The notes below the pieces were generated by a model. The model ran no database searches. It worked only from the letters and a program-made list of their open reading frames with translations, and was not told where the DNA came from. A DNA stretch of 64,000 nucleotides from JAQWCH01 sp050952725 (GTDB taxonomy: Bacteria; Bacillota_I; Bacilli_A; RFN20; CAG-826), in contig JBMNLN010000001.1 in assembly GCA_050952725.1 (NCBI GenBank), positions 310,001 to 374,000 on the forward strand, written 5' to 3'. This document shows, one piece after another, positions 16,252-24,814 of the stretch (its first letter is position 1; every line of letters begins with the position of its first letter). The position numbers and the translations under genes were made by a program.

Positions 16252-17463
16252 TTATAAGTTTTCGACATTCGCCAATGTTGACGCAAGGGCCTTAACATGG
16301 GTTTGGGCGACCTCTTTGGAAATTTGCTTTGCTAAAAACTTATGGATTAATTCACCAACTTTTTTAGCGTTTTCCTCACTGAGACCGCGGGTGGTTAAAG
16401 CAGCAAGACCTATTCTGATTCCGCTAGTGATAGTGGGCCGTTCTGTATCACCGGGAAGCATATTTTTATTGACGGTGATTCCGATTTCTTCCAATCGGTT
16501 TTCTGCCTCAACCCCAGTAAGTCCATAACTTGTCTTGGTATCAAGTAAGAAGAGATGCGTTTCAGTTCCACAGACAGTGGCTCCAAGTTTAGTTAAAGTG
16601 TCTGCCGTTGCGGCTGTATTGACAATAACTTGTTTGGCGTATTCTCTAAATTCCGGTTGACTGGCCTCATAGAAACATTGAGCCTTAGCAGCAATGATGT
16701 TTTCTAATGGGCCGCCTTGTAAGCCGGGGAAGGTAGCTTTATTGATTTTTTTGATGATTTCTTCGCTATTGGTAAGAATGATGCCACCACGAGGGCCCCG
16801 CAAAGTTTTATGCGTTGTGGAGGTAACAACATCGGCATACGGAAGGGGCGAAGGATGAACTCCGCCAGCAATTAGACCAGCAATATGCGCCATATCCACC
16901 ATAAAAACCGCTCCGATTTTTTTTGCGACTTCACTGATACGAGCGAAATCAATCAGATAAGGATATGCCGAGAAGCCAGCCAAGATTAATTGAGGACGCT
17001 CTTTTAAAGCGATTTCTTCTAGTTGATTATAATTAATTCGACCATCTTGGTTGAGGTGATAATGAAGGATGCGATAATACTTTGCCGAGAAGTTAACTGG
17101 TGAACCATGGGTTAAATGTCCACCCTCATCAAGTCCCAAAGATAAAATCGTGTCCCCTGGATTTATTAGGGCATAGTAAGCAATCATATTCGCACTTGAA
17201 CCGGAATGGGGTTGAACATTAGCGTACTTGGCTCCATAGAGTTGGCAGAGGAGTTCAATCGCCAGACTTTCAATTTTGTCGATGTTTTGACAACCACCGT
17301 AGTATCTTTTCCCAGGAAAGCCTTCGGCATATTTGTTAGTTAAAATTGAGCCAGCGAGTTCGCGGACGGCCTTGCTAGCGAAGTTTTCGGAAGCAATTAA
17401 TTCTAAACCTTCGTTTTGACGTTTGGTTTCATCTTGCAAATAAGTTAGTAATGATTTTTGCAT
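16252..17463 (-). CDS. glyA: Serine hydroxymethyltransferase
   Basis: A 403-aa PLP enzyme that converts serine and tetrahydrofolate to glycine and 5,10-methylene-tetrahydrofolate. LELIASENFAS is the N-terminal signature, GFPGKRYYGG follows, and VTSTTHKTLRGPRGG contains the PLP-binding lysine. The long open frame continues upstream to 17682, but the extension has no resemblance to the family and overlaps the divergent GDPD gene. ATG 17463 is preceded by GAGGAG and gives the usual length. Confidence 0.95.
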   Translation of the reverse strand: MQKSLLTYLQDETKRQNEGLELIASENFASKAVRELAGSILTNKYAEGFPGKRYYGGCQNIDKIESLAIELLCQLYGAKYANVQPHSGSSANMIAYYALINPGDTILSLGLDEGGHLTHGSPVNFSAKYYRILHYHLNQDGRINYNQLEEIALKERPQLILAGFSAYPYLIDFARISEVAKKIGAVFMVDMAHIAGLIAGGVHPSPLPYADVVTSTTHKTLRGPRGGIILTNSEEIIKKINKATFPGLQGGPLENIIAAKAQCFYEASQPEFREYAKQVIVNTAATADTLTKLGATVCGTETHLFLLDTKTSYGLTGVEAENRLEEIGITVNKNMLPGDTERPTITSGIRIGLAALTTRGLSEENAKKVGELIHKFLAKQISKEVAQTHVKALASTLANVENL

Positions 17464-17570
17464 AAATAAGGTACTCCTCTTTGGTTTGTCCGTTATAATT
17501 ATAAGGACAACATTAAAATTTTGCATCCTCAACCATCGCATAAAATAATTTTGAAACGAGGTTTCTTGCC

Positions 17571-18329
17571 ATGAAGTGTCAACGCATGAAAAATGAAGCT
17601 TTGCTTGCCCCTTTTTTAGTCCATCCCATCGCCCATCGCGGGCTCCATAATGAAAACATTGATGAAAATTCGCTCGCTTCATTTAAGGAGGCGATTAAAA
17701 ATCGCTACGCGATTGAAATTGATGTTCACTTAACCAAAGATTATGAAGTGGTCGTTCTTCATGATTCCACGCTGGAACGAGTCACGGGATCTGCTGGAAA
17801 AGTCGAGAAAATGACCATTAATGAAATTAAACGGTGCTCTTTGTTGAAAACCAAGGAGAAAATCCCACTTCTTTGGGAAGTGCTCGAATTAGTTAATGGC
17901 CAAGTTCCTTTATTAATTGAATTAAAAGTCGTGAACAATCGCGAACCCCTTGCCGATGCAGTGATTAAAACTTTAGAGAATTATCGCAGTAAAACGATGA
18001 TTGCTATTCAATCATTTGATCCAGTAGTTATGCGTTATCTTCGTAAAAAATATCCAAAAGCCTATGCTTATGGACAATTAGCGTCGCGTGATATTGGCAA
18101 CGATCAGCCCTTTCATGTGCGTTTGCTCTTTAAAACCATGCTGGTTAATTGGATTTCAAAACCGAATTTTACCGCATACGACATCACTTATTTACCACAG
18201 AGGAAAATTAAATTTATTCGTCGCAAAATGCCTGTTCTTACTTGGACTATTGATCATGACGAAAAATACCAACGAGCGGCAAAATATGCGGATAATGTAA
18301 TTTTTGAACACATTATTCCTCGTGACTAA
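17571..18329 (+). CDS. Glycerophosphodiester phosphodiesterase family protein
   Basis: A 252-aa GDPD, cleaving glycerophosphodiesters to glycerol-3-phosphate and an alcohol. AHRGLHNENIDENS (residues 23-36) holds the first catalytic His, AIEIDVHLTKD holds the Glu and Asp metal ligands, and VVLHDSTLERVTG holds the second His. There is no signal peptide, so it acts in the cytoplasm. The gene is divergent from glyA. A GAGG sequence 10 nt upstream supports ATG 17571; an ATG five codons further in is also possible. Confidence 0.88.
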   Translation: MKCQRMKNEALLAPFLVHPIAHRGLHNENIDENSLASFKEAIKNRYAIEIDVHLTKDYEVVVLHDSTLERVTGSAGKVEKMTINEIKRCSLLKTKEKIPLLWEVLELVNGQVPLLIELKVVNNREPLADAVIKTLENYRSKTMIAIQSFDPVVMRYLRKKYPKAYAYGQLASRDIGNDQPFHVRLLFKTMLVNWISKPNFTAYDITYLPQRKIKFIRRKMPVLTWTIDHDEKYQRAAKYADNVIFEHIIPRD

Positions 18330-18397
18330 GACTTTGTTTTTTTCATGGTAACATGATGAATATTATCGACAAATAAAACAGAATGGAGATTTAATTT

Positions 18398-19933
18398 ATG
18401 CCAGAAGAAAAAAAGGTTGAAATAACCGGTTGGAAGTTGAACACGAAACGCGTCTTTCTCGTGGGACTAGCTTTCCTGATGATCTCAATGTTTTGGGGTC
18501 TTTACGATCAGACGATGAAAATTATCTTGCGGAACCGTTTTGGTTTGGACCATGCCTTCTCAGGGATTGTCCTTGGTTTAGATAACTTTCTCGCTTTAAT
18601 CTTTCTTCCGCTTTTTGGAACGTGGTCCGATAAGACTAAATCCCGAATTGGAAAAAGAAAAATCTATATTTTAATTGGGACCGTCTGCGCGGCGATTTTA
18701 CTTGTGGGCCTCGCTATTATCGATGTGTGGCAATTCAATACTGTTGACGCTCATCAAATTACCCAAGTTTTTGAAATCGATGGAGGGTTTAATTTTAAAA
18801 TCGCCGATGTACTCCAAGATGCCGATTTGAATACCGCGGGGATTCAGCATTTTGCCTCTTCAGATTTAGCGGAGAATGCTCGAGCTGCTTATATTTTTAA
18901 AAATATCACACAACCCAATTGGCACATCTTCACCATCTTCATGGTGGTCCTCTTTTTCTTATTAATGGCGATGTGCTCCTACCGAAGTCCAGCTGTCGCC
19001 TTAATGCCTGATGTCACCATCAAACCACTCCGTTCCAAGGCGAACGCGATTATTAATGCGATGGGAACGATCGGCGGAACGATTACAATCATCGCCGGGA
19101 TAGTTCTCGGGCGCATCAATTTCGTTAATGATAATCCCTTGCATTACATCCCGCTTTTTGCTCTGATTGCTGGTTTAATGTTCGTGTTCCTCGCGCTATT
19201 TATGTACTTTGTCAAAGAGAATAAATGGGCGAAAGAAATGGAAGAAGAATCCTTTAAATACGGCATTGAAACTCGCGAAGATGTCGAATTAATCAAACAA
19301 GATAAAACTATTAAGATGCCCAAAGATGTCCAACGGAGTTTTATTTTAATTCTTTTGTCGGTGGTTTTATGGTTTTTTGCTTACAATGCGGCTTCAAGTG
19401 CGATTGCTTCCTATGCTAATGAGGTCTTACGAATTCAAAACACCTTTGCGGTAACCGCGATTGGTTTTGTCGCCGCCTTAATCGCTTTCTATCCTGTCGC
19501 TATTGTCAGTCAAAAAATTGGACGTCGTCGCACCATTTTGATTGGCATTTCCATTATGTTTGTCGGCTTTATCTTTGCAACGCTTTCAGGGGCGCTTGAA
19601 CAAATCTGGCTCCTTTATTTAGCCATGGCTTTAATCGGTGTTGGTTGGGCAACAATCAACGTCAACTCCTATCCAATGGTGGTGGAGATGTCCCACGGTC
19701 CAAATATCGGCAAATATACTGGTTACTATTATTCTGCAAGTATGTTTGCTCAAATTTTAACCCCGTTTATCTCAGGATTATTCATGGATCAGTTCGGGAC
19801 TAATGTCCTCTTCTACTACTGTTTGTTCTTTACCCTCTTAGCTTTCATTCCGATGTTTTTTGTACGACACGGTGAACCAAAACGCCTTGAAGATGTCAAA
19901 GGAATTATCGAAGTTGAAACTTCGCAAGAATAG
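18398..19933 (+). CDS. MFS transporter, SLC45/GPH-like sugar carrier
   Basis: A 511-aa membrane carrier with about 12 helices. FLPLFGTWSDKTKSRIGKR is the loop 2-3 motif typical of SLC45/GPH-type sugar and disaccharide carriers. The matching motif in the second half is VSQKIGRRRTILIGIS. A soluble loop between helices 3 and 4 (about residues 117-170) is longer than usual. The stop is 3 bp before the phosphatase gene, so the two form an operon, which suggests import of a substrate later dephosphorylated. The substrate is unknown. TGGAGA precedes the ATG. Confidence 0.78.
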   Translation: MPEEKKVEITGWKLNTKRVFLVGLAFLMISMFWGLYDQTMKIILRNRFGLDHAFSGIVLGLDNFLALIFLPLFGTWSDKTKSRIGKRKIYILIGTVCAAILLVGLAIIDVWQFNTVDAHQITQVFEIDGGFNFKIADVLQDADLNTAGIQHFASSDLAENARAAYIFKNITQPNWHIFTIFMVVLFFLLMAMCSYRSPAVALMPDVTIKPLRSKANAIINAMGTIGGTITIIAGIVLGRINFVNDNPLHYIPLFALIAGLMFVFLALFMYFVKENKWAKEMEEESFKYGIETREDVELIKQDKTIKMPKDVQRSFILILLSVVLWFFAYNAASSAIASYANEVLRIQNTFAVTAIGFVAALIAFYPVAIVSQKIGRRRTILIGISIMFVGFIFATLSGALEQIWLLYLAMALIGVGWATINVNSYPMVVEMSHGPNIGKYTGYYYSASMFAQILTPFISGLFMDQFGTNVLFYYCLFFTLLAFIPMFFVRHGEPKRLEDVKGIIEVETSQE

Positions 19934-19936
19934 GCA

Positions 19937-20755
19937 ATGAAATTAACTGATGTATTTGGCAAATCTTTAGTTCCTTTAAAAAACAAGCGCTTATTTCTGC
20001 TTGATCAAGATGGAACGATTTATAAGGAGAATCGCCTCTTTTCTGGGGCGATTCCCTTTTTAAGTGCTCTTAAAAAAACCGAGAAAACTTTTATCTTCAT
20101 CACCAATAATTCTTCGAAAAGCACCGAAGATTATGTTTTAAAAATGAGGAAGTTAGGGATCGAGGTCACTAAAGAAGAGTTTTATACTTCGGTCGATGCT
20201 ACCATCATTTATCTTCAGACCAAACATCCGGGGAAAACTGTTTTTCCTGTCGGTACTGCTTCTTTTATCAAAGGCTTGAAAGAAGCGGGGATTCCTTTGT
20301 GTTCAGCTCAAGAGGCTGATATTGCTCTACTTTCTTATGATACTGAACTCACTTATGAAAAGTTGATCACACTCAGCGAAATGTTGAGTAAACGCGAAGT
20401 TATCTATCTGGCAACTAACCCCGATTGGGTCTGTCCAACAGCGTTTGGTTATGCCCCCGATTGCGGATCCTTTGCTTTTATGATTGAAAAAGCGACGGGG
20501 AAACTACCAGTATTTATTGGCAAACCCTCCCCTTTAATGATCGAAACTGTATTGGAAAAAACTGGTTTTAAAAAAGAAGATGTGGTCGTCATCGGTGATC
20601 GCCTCTATACCGATGTGTTAAGTGCCCATAATGCTGGAGTGGATTCGATTGCTGTTTTATCGGGCGAAGTAACCTTAGCAGAAATCAAAAAATCGGAGTT
20701 TGCTCCGACTTATGTGATTGAGGATATTGGGGACTTAGTCCCTCTTTTTCAGTAA
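19937..20755 (+). CDS. HAD-superfamily IIA phosphatase, NagD-like
   Basis: A 272-aa HAD phosphatase. Motif I LDQDGTIYK has the nucleophile Asp23 and the acid/base Asp25, motif II is FITNNSSKS, and motif IV is VVIGDRLYTDVLSAHNAG. The subfamily IIA cap lies between motifs II and III. Relatives dephosphorylate sugar phosphates, glycerol-3-phosphate or UMP. It lies 3 bp behind the MFS gene. An inverted repeat, TCGGAG/CTCCGA, near its 3' end lies inside the coding region. Confidence 0.85.
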   Translation: MKLTDVFGKSLVPLKNKRLFLLDQDGTIYKENRLFSGAIPFLSALKKTEKTFIFITNNSSKSTEDYVLKMRKLGIEVTKEEFYTSVDATIIYLQTKHPGKTVFPVGTASFIKGLKEAGIPLCSAQEADIALLSYDTELTYEKLITLSEMLSKREVIYLATNPDWVCPTAFGYAPDCGSFAFMIEKATGKLPVFIGKPSPLMIETVLEKTGFKKEDVVVIGDRLYTDVLSAHNAGVDSIAVLSGEVTLAEIKKSEFAPTYVIEDIGDLVPLFQ

Positions 20756-20770
20756 AGATTGTAATAACGA

Positions 20771-21901
20771 TTAAATGGTAAAATCGCCTTTTTGGTAGAG
20801 TTTTGCTTTGCGGAAAATTAAGTCAATTACAAAGACTAAAACAATCGGGAGAATAATTTCTAAGACTAAAACCGCAATTACTGCATGAAGATTGGTGCCC
20901 ATTTCCGCAAAAGTCCCAAACAGACCAACCAAACCGCTGGTCCCCATCCCCGCACCTTCTTTATTGCACTTTAATTGGAATATCGTAGTCGCTAGCGGTC
21001 CAAGAATTGCTGAAGCGATAATGGTCGGAAGCCAAATAATCGGTTTCTTTAAGATGTTTTTAAATTGCAGCATCGAGGTGCCAATTCCCGTCGAAATAGT
21101 AACTCCGATGGGATTATCCTTCCGGCCTTGAATCGCAAATCCAAGCATTTGCACACAGCAACCAACCACCGCTGCTCCTCCGGCTAAACCTGAAATCCCA
21201 AAAGCAATCGCAATTGCCGCTGAACTAATCGGCGCCGTTAAAGCCATGCCCATAATCACCGCGATGACAATCCCCATTAAGAAAGGTTGATAAGTTGTCG
21301 CAGTATTTAAAAATTGCCCGACGATGACGGTGATATAATGAATGGGAAAATCGAGAATAAAAGTTAAAATCCCTGCAAAAACAGCATGGATTAAGGGAAT
21401 GATGATAATATCAACTGGGGTTTCTTTCTTTAAAATTAAATCAACTAAAGTTGAAGTTATTGTCACGACAACATAAATGACCAATGGATCGTTACTAAAG
21501 CCGAGTAAAGCCGCATTGCTAGCAATCCCCCCTACCATCGCTAGGGAGATAAGATGAAGGCCTTTTTTCTCAAGGCTGATGCCTACACCAACGGCAATAC
21601 CAACTCCCATCAGTCCTTTCAGAACACCGCTTAAAGCGATTAAGGCGCCGCCAATATTCCACTCGCGGCTAAGAAAATAGAAATTATAATTAAGCAATGT
21701 GCCAATTTGACCGATGATCACCCCGATGATTAAGGTAGCAAAAAGACCTTTAGCCATCCCGTTGCTCGTTTTAATGAGATAGGCTAAAAACCTCTTCATT
21801 AATTCCTTAAAAGCAGTTTTTTTATCTTTCTTTTTTTCGTGAGAGTTGCTTGCAACTGGTTCAACGAAGTCTTTTTCTTCTGCGGGCACTTTGGGTTCCA
21901 T
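20771..21901 (-). CDS. PTS IIC-like membrane protein (EIIC_2 family)
   Basis: A 376-aa protein with a charged 45-residue N-terminal tail rich in Lys and Glu, and about 9-10 membrane helices. LMGVGIAVGVGISLEKKGLH, TAPISSAAIAIAFG and a Gly-rich segment around IGVTISTGIGTSM match the EIIC_2-type PTS permease-like family. No EIIA, EIIB, HPr or regulator lies nearby, so phosphotransferase function is unproven and it may be a stand-alone transporter. The start has no Shine-Dalgarno sequence; a TATATT box lies 7 nt before the ATG. Confidence 0.7.
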   Translation of the reverse strand: MEPKVPAEEKDFVEPVASNSHEKKKDKKTAFKELMKRFLAYLIKTSNGMAKGLFATLIIGVIIGQIGTLLNYNFYFLSREWNIGGALIALSGVLKGLMGVGIAVGVGISLEKKGLHLISLAMVGGIASNAALLGFSNDPLVIYVVVTITSTLVDLILKKETPVDIIIIPLIHAVFAGILTFILDFPIHYITVIVGQFLNTATTYQPFLMGIVIAVIMGMALTAPISSAAIAIAFGISGLAGGAAVVGCCVQMLGFAIQGRKDNPIGVTISTGIGTSMLQFKNILKKPIIWLPTIIASAILGPLATTIFQLKCNKEGAGMGTSGLVGLFGTFAEMGTNLHAVIAVLVLEIILPIVLVFVIDLIFRKAKLYQKGDFTI

Positions 21902-21957
21902 ATGTATGAATATAGACTAAATTAAGCAAATTCGCCATCTATTTTAAAATCAGGATT

Positions 21958-22566
21958 TTAAACTTTCTGAATTCTATCCCCGATTTTCGCCCAAATAATC
22001 TCGAGTATTTCCTCTTTGGGCATTCCATCGGGAATAATTACGTCCGCATGAACTTTTGAGGGTTCAATATATAATTCATGCATCGGGCGTACTGTTTTTA
22101 AATATTGTTCGGCTACACTTTCAAAGGTGCGTCCTCGTTCACGGATATCGCGATGAATTCTCCTTAGGAGACGAATATCACTTGGAGTGTCAAAATAGAT
22201 TTTATAATCCAATAACTCGCGAATTTCTGGAATTGCTAAAACGAGAATTCCTTCGACAATAATCACTGGAGCCGCTTGGGCTTCAACTAGTTCTTCTTCG
22301 CGAAGATGGATAGTAAAGTCATAACGCGGTCTTAACACCCCTTGGCCTTTTTTTAATTTTCTTAAATGTTCTAAAAGCAAAGGAACTTCAAAAGTAGCAG
22401 GACTATCATAGTTGACTTGATCGCGCTCTTCTAGGGTTAAATCTGGACGATGATAATAATAGTCGTCAAGACGAATGACACAAATACTATCTTTGGGAGC
22501 ACTCTGCACGAGCAGTTCCACTAAGGTTGATTTACCCGAGGCTGTCCCTCCAGCAATTCCAATCAT
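21958..22566 (-). CDS. udk: Uridine kinase
   Basis: A 202-aa P-loop kinase that phosphorylates uridine or cytidine in pyrimidine salvage. The Walker A IGIAGGTASGKST is at the N-terminus, IRLDDYYYHRPDLT and NYDSPATFE match the uridine-binding region, and IVEGILVL and RRIHRDIRERGR complete the signature. The start is odd: ATG 22566 has no ribosome binding site, while AAGGAGG (22599-22605) lies 32 nt upstream. Eight in-frame codons earlier, an ATC at 22590 sits 8 nt from that AAGGAGG. The true N-terminus is therefore uncertain. Confidence 0.88.
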   Translation of the reverse strand: MIGIAGGTASGKSTLVELLVQSAPKDSICVIRLDDYYYHRPDLTLEERDQVNYDSPATFEVPLLLEHLRKLKKGQGVLRPRYDFTIHLREEELVEAQAAPVIIVEGILVLAIPEIRELLDYKIYFDTPSDIRLLRRIHRDIRERGRTFESVAEQYLKTVRPMHELYIEPSKVHADVIIPDGMPKEEILEIIWAKIGDRIQKV

Positions 22567-22603
22567 GAAAGTTCTAGTTAAGTTAAAGATTTTCCTGTCC
22601 TCC

Positions 22604-22822
22604 TTAAATACCGAAGCGTTCTTTTTGCCTTTTTATCTCAATTTCTACTTCTTCAGGCTCAATCCTAAAAGTGTCTTCCCCCATGTAGAAAGCAGCGCGT
22701 GCCGCCTCCATGACTTCCCATTCTCCTGTCTTAAAATTGTACCCCTCTGCTAATTGGCCGGGGGTTTTTCGGTAAATGCCTCCGTCATATCCTGCTCTAT
22801 ACTTATACTCTTTATTCAACAC
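22604..22822 (-). CDS. Small protein of unknown function
   Basis: A 72-aa soluble protein that I do not recognise. It is rich in aromatic and charged residues (YRAGYDGGIYRKTPGQLAEG, then WEVMEAARAAFYMGED and a Glu/Lys-rich end). It has no membrane helix and no cysteine. A GTG at 22822 is the likely start, with GGGGG 6 nt upstream. It lies between the acetyltransferase-like gene and udk on the same strand, and its stop overlaps the sequence that would be the udk ribosome binding site. Confidence 0.65.
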   Translation of the reverse strand: MLNKEYKYRAGYDGGIYRKTPGQLAEGYNFKTGEWEVMEAARAAFYMGEDTFRIEPEEVEIEIKRQKERFGI

Positions 22823-22880
22823 GACTATCCCCCTTCAAATACTGTGCGATTATTCTTCTCTTCTGGCAAAAAAAATCTCC

Positions 22881-23540
22881 TTATCTTTCGAGGATTAATT
22901 CTGGCTCATTGAGATATTTTTGAATTTGGGTGATTGCTTGTCCTAGATGAACCCCTTCAATTAAGGCGTGATGAACTTGAAAGTTTAAATGCATCGTGAT
23001 TTTATCGTCTTCAAAATGAAATTTATCCCAAGCAATGCGAGGAATATAAGCTAGGGGACCATTATCGATCGGTTGGGTTAGGGAAGTAAATTCCATCCAG
23101 GGTAATGAACTGAAATAAAACTTATCAAGACGAACATCGATTTGCTCACCGCTTAAATAAGTGCCTTTTTTGATTTCAGCTACAAGTGGAACGGCTTCTT
23201 GAAGAAAGGTGTGAAAGTCACTATGAATGTCGATATCATCACAATTATCATAAACGCCCATATCGGTCATCACGGTAAAACCTGGATCGATTCGATCAAA
23301 AAGCAGGATATTTTCTCCATCAAACCGATAGCAAAAGGCGGTGATTTGATTTAAGGCTTTGGTGATTAGATACACAAGCGAAAGATAAATCGGATATCCG
23401 TGTTTTTTGGCATATCGATAAAAGGCAGTTAAATCTACGATGGTCGTCAGGCTATAGGTTGGATCGGAATATTTAGAAAAAAGTCGGAAATGCTTCTGAC
23501 CGATAAAGTCTTCTATTTTAATGATTTGATAACGATTCAT
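22881..23540 (-). CDS. Chloramphenicol acetyltransferase-like protein
   Basis: A 219-aa member of the CAT fold. FQVHHALIEGVHLGQ holds the catalytic His191 in the HHxxxDG motif, but the Asp is replaced by Glu195. SSLPWMEFTSLTQPI corresponds to the conserved PW-xxFTS region, and FCYRFDGENILLFDRIDPG is also typical. Classical CAT enzymes transfer acetyl from acetyl-CoA to chloramphenicol. The Asp-to-Glu change and the chromosomal setting leave it open whether this one confers resistance. It follows a lipoprotein gene by 21 bp. Confidence 0.82.
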   Translation of the reverse strand: MNRYQIIKIEDFIGQKHFRLFSKYSDPTYSLTTIVDLTAFYRYAKKHGYPIYLSLVYLITKALNQITAFCYRFDGENILLFDRIDPGFTVMTDMGVYDNCDDIDIHSDFHTFLQEAVPLVAEIKKGTYLSGEQIDVRLDKFYFSSLPWMEFTSLTQPIDNGPLAYIPRIAWDKFHFEDDKITMHLNFQVHHALIEGVHLGQAITQIQKYLNEPELILER

Positions 23541-23561
23541 CTGTTTGCCAAAACTCTCACT

Positions 23562-24152
23562 TTAATCTGCAAATATTTGAACAAAAGGAACATAACTATA
23601 GAAAGCGAAAATATCCTTTGTTTCTAAATGAGCCGGGTTGATTCCATAGATTTTTGTTCCAATTGGATAAGTAGCATAATTTTGAAAACTGCCATTTTCA
23701 TTGATGACATGGGAGGTTAAAAACTCTCCGACTGTTTCGTCGTTAAGAACTTTCAGGATATTTCCCTCTCCGTTAGAGATAACTTCAAATTCATAAAGTT
23801 CGCCGCGACTGACGCTGACGTTATAAAGTTCAAGTTTTGAAATATCAATCGTGCTCGGGTAAGTTTCTTGAAGATTCCATTCGCCAAAATACTTGATGGT
23901 CACATAATCTCCCGCGATAAAACCATCAACATCGTAATCTAAAGGATTGAAAAAGATGAGAGTAGTATCAAGCAGAAGCGTGACTTTATCTTCAATATGA
24001 AAACCATAATCGGCATTAATGACCATCTCTATTTGATGCAATTCACGGTCGCTTATCGAACTTTGTCCGGTAGTTAAAGAGGGTTTTGCACAAGCAACGA
24101 GATTAAGAACGCTAAGTCCAAGAAGCCCAAAAGGAGAAATTTTATTTTTCAT
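23562..24152 (-). CDS. Predicted lipoprotein of unknown function
   Basis: A 196-aa exported protein. The signal peptide ends in a lipobox LVAC, with Cys21 as the expected lipidation site. The rest is acidic and beta-rich with no recognised domain. No ribosome binding site precedes the ATG; a TAATAT box lies 6 nt upstream, so the transcript may be leaderless. It appears to be the first gene of a four-gene set with the CAT-like protein, the 72-aa protein and udk. Confidence 0.72.
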   Translation of the reverse strand: MKNKISPFGLLGLSVLNLVACAKPSLTTGQSSISDRELHQIEMVINADYGFHIEDKVTLLLDTTLIFFNPLDYDVDGFIAGDYVTIKYFGEWNLQETYPSTIDISKLELYNVSVSRGELYEFEVISNGEGNILKVLNDETVGEFLTSHVINENGSFQNYATYPIGTKIYGINPAHLETKDIFAFYSYVPFVQIFAD

Positions 24153-24245
24153 AATTTAATATTACACTTTTTTTGCTTATGAAAAAATCACATAGATTAT
24201 TGTCAAACCAAAATTCAATTTTGTTATCTAAAATTTTAAAGCATT

Positions 24246-24293
24246 AAAAAAACCCGCATTGTCCTTGGGTAAAAGAAGTTGAATACGGGTTTT
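24246..24293 (-). terminator. Likely terminator downstream of tmRNA
   Basis: Read on the minus strand, AAAACCCG (24286-24293) pairs with CGGGTTTT (24249-24256) and is followed by more T. The 29-nt loop is long. The element lies 26 nt past the CCA end of the tmRNA. Confidence 0.5.
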
Positions 24294-24318
24294 AAACCAT
24301 TTCTGGCCTTTTGTTTTT

Positions 24319-24689
24319 TGGTGGAGATGCGGAGAGTCGAACTCCGGTCCAAAGAAAGTTCCATACTAGTTTCTACAGTTTAGCTAATTTTAATTTTAAC
24401 AGATGGGTAGACATTAGCGGACATAACATCTGCGAGTTGTTGAGATTTTCTTCGTTACCCCCACAACTTAGGTAACGCCTATCCCTTTGGTATGACACCT
24501 TCTCGCTGCGTGAAGGAAGAAAACCAGCGAGGGCGCGCTTTCCTAGATCGCTAGGCCCCAAAATTAGGGGTGATTAAGCAAAAGCGTAACTTGTTTTTGT
24601 GTTGCCAGTTATTACTGGATTGGTGATTACGTCACCGCTCGACTGCCACTAGTACCAAACCGATTCCCTGTCGAAACCATGACATCCCC
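24319..24689 (-). ncRNA. ssrA: Transfer-messenger RNA (tmRNA)
   Basis: A 371-nt tmRNA, which rescues stalled ribosomes and tags their peptides. The 5' end reads GGGGATGTCATGGTTTCGAC and the 3' end reads AGTTCGACTCTCCGC with a terminal CATCTCCACCA. The two ends form the 7-bp alanine-type acceptor stem. The resume codon is probably GGC within ACTGGCAAC. From it the frame reads GNTKTSYAFA and stops at TAA, so the tag is Ala plus ten residues. The YAFA end resembles Mollicute-type tags more than the Bacillus ending. CCA is encoded. Confidence 0.95.
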
Positions 24690-24716
24690 ATGTAAGGAAC
24701 CTTTTTGAGCGCAGTC

Positions 24717-24722
24717 ATTCTA
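24717..24722 (-). promoter_or_regulatory. ssrA: -10 element of the tmRNA promoter
   Basis: Minus-strand TAGAAT lies about 28 nt upstream of the mature 5' end, leaving a leader to be removed by RNase P. A TTAGAC sequence 18 nt further upstream is a weak -35 candidate. Confidence 0.4.
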
Positions 24723-24814
24723 TCACGAACTATTAAAAAAGTCTAACAATAACAATCAATTCCTGATTAATGGCAACAAAATCAAATTTCATCGCTCTTA
24801 TTTAATTTTTAAAT

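Noticed and set aside
17464..17682. N-terminal extension of GlyA by 73 codons
   Set aside because: It does not resemble the family, overlaps the divergent GDPD gene, and ATG 17463 has a ribosome binding site.
24373..24561. 62-codon minus-strand open frame
   Set aside because: It lies entirely inside the tmRNA.
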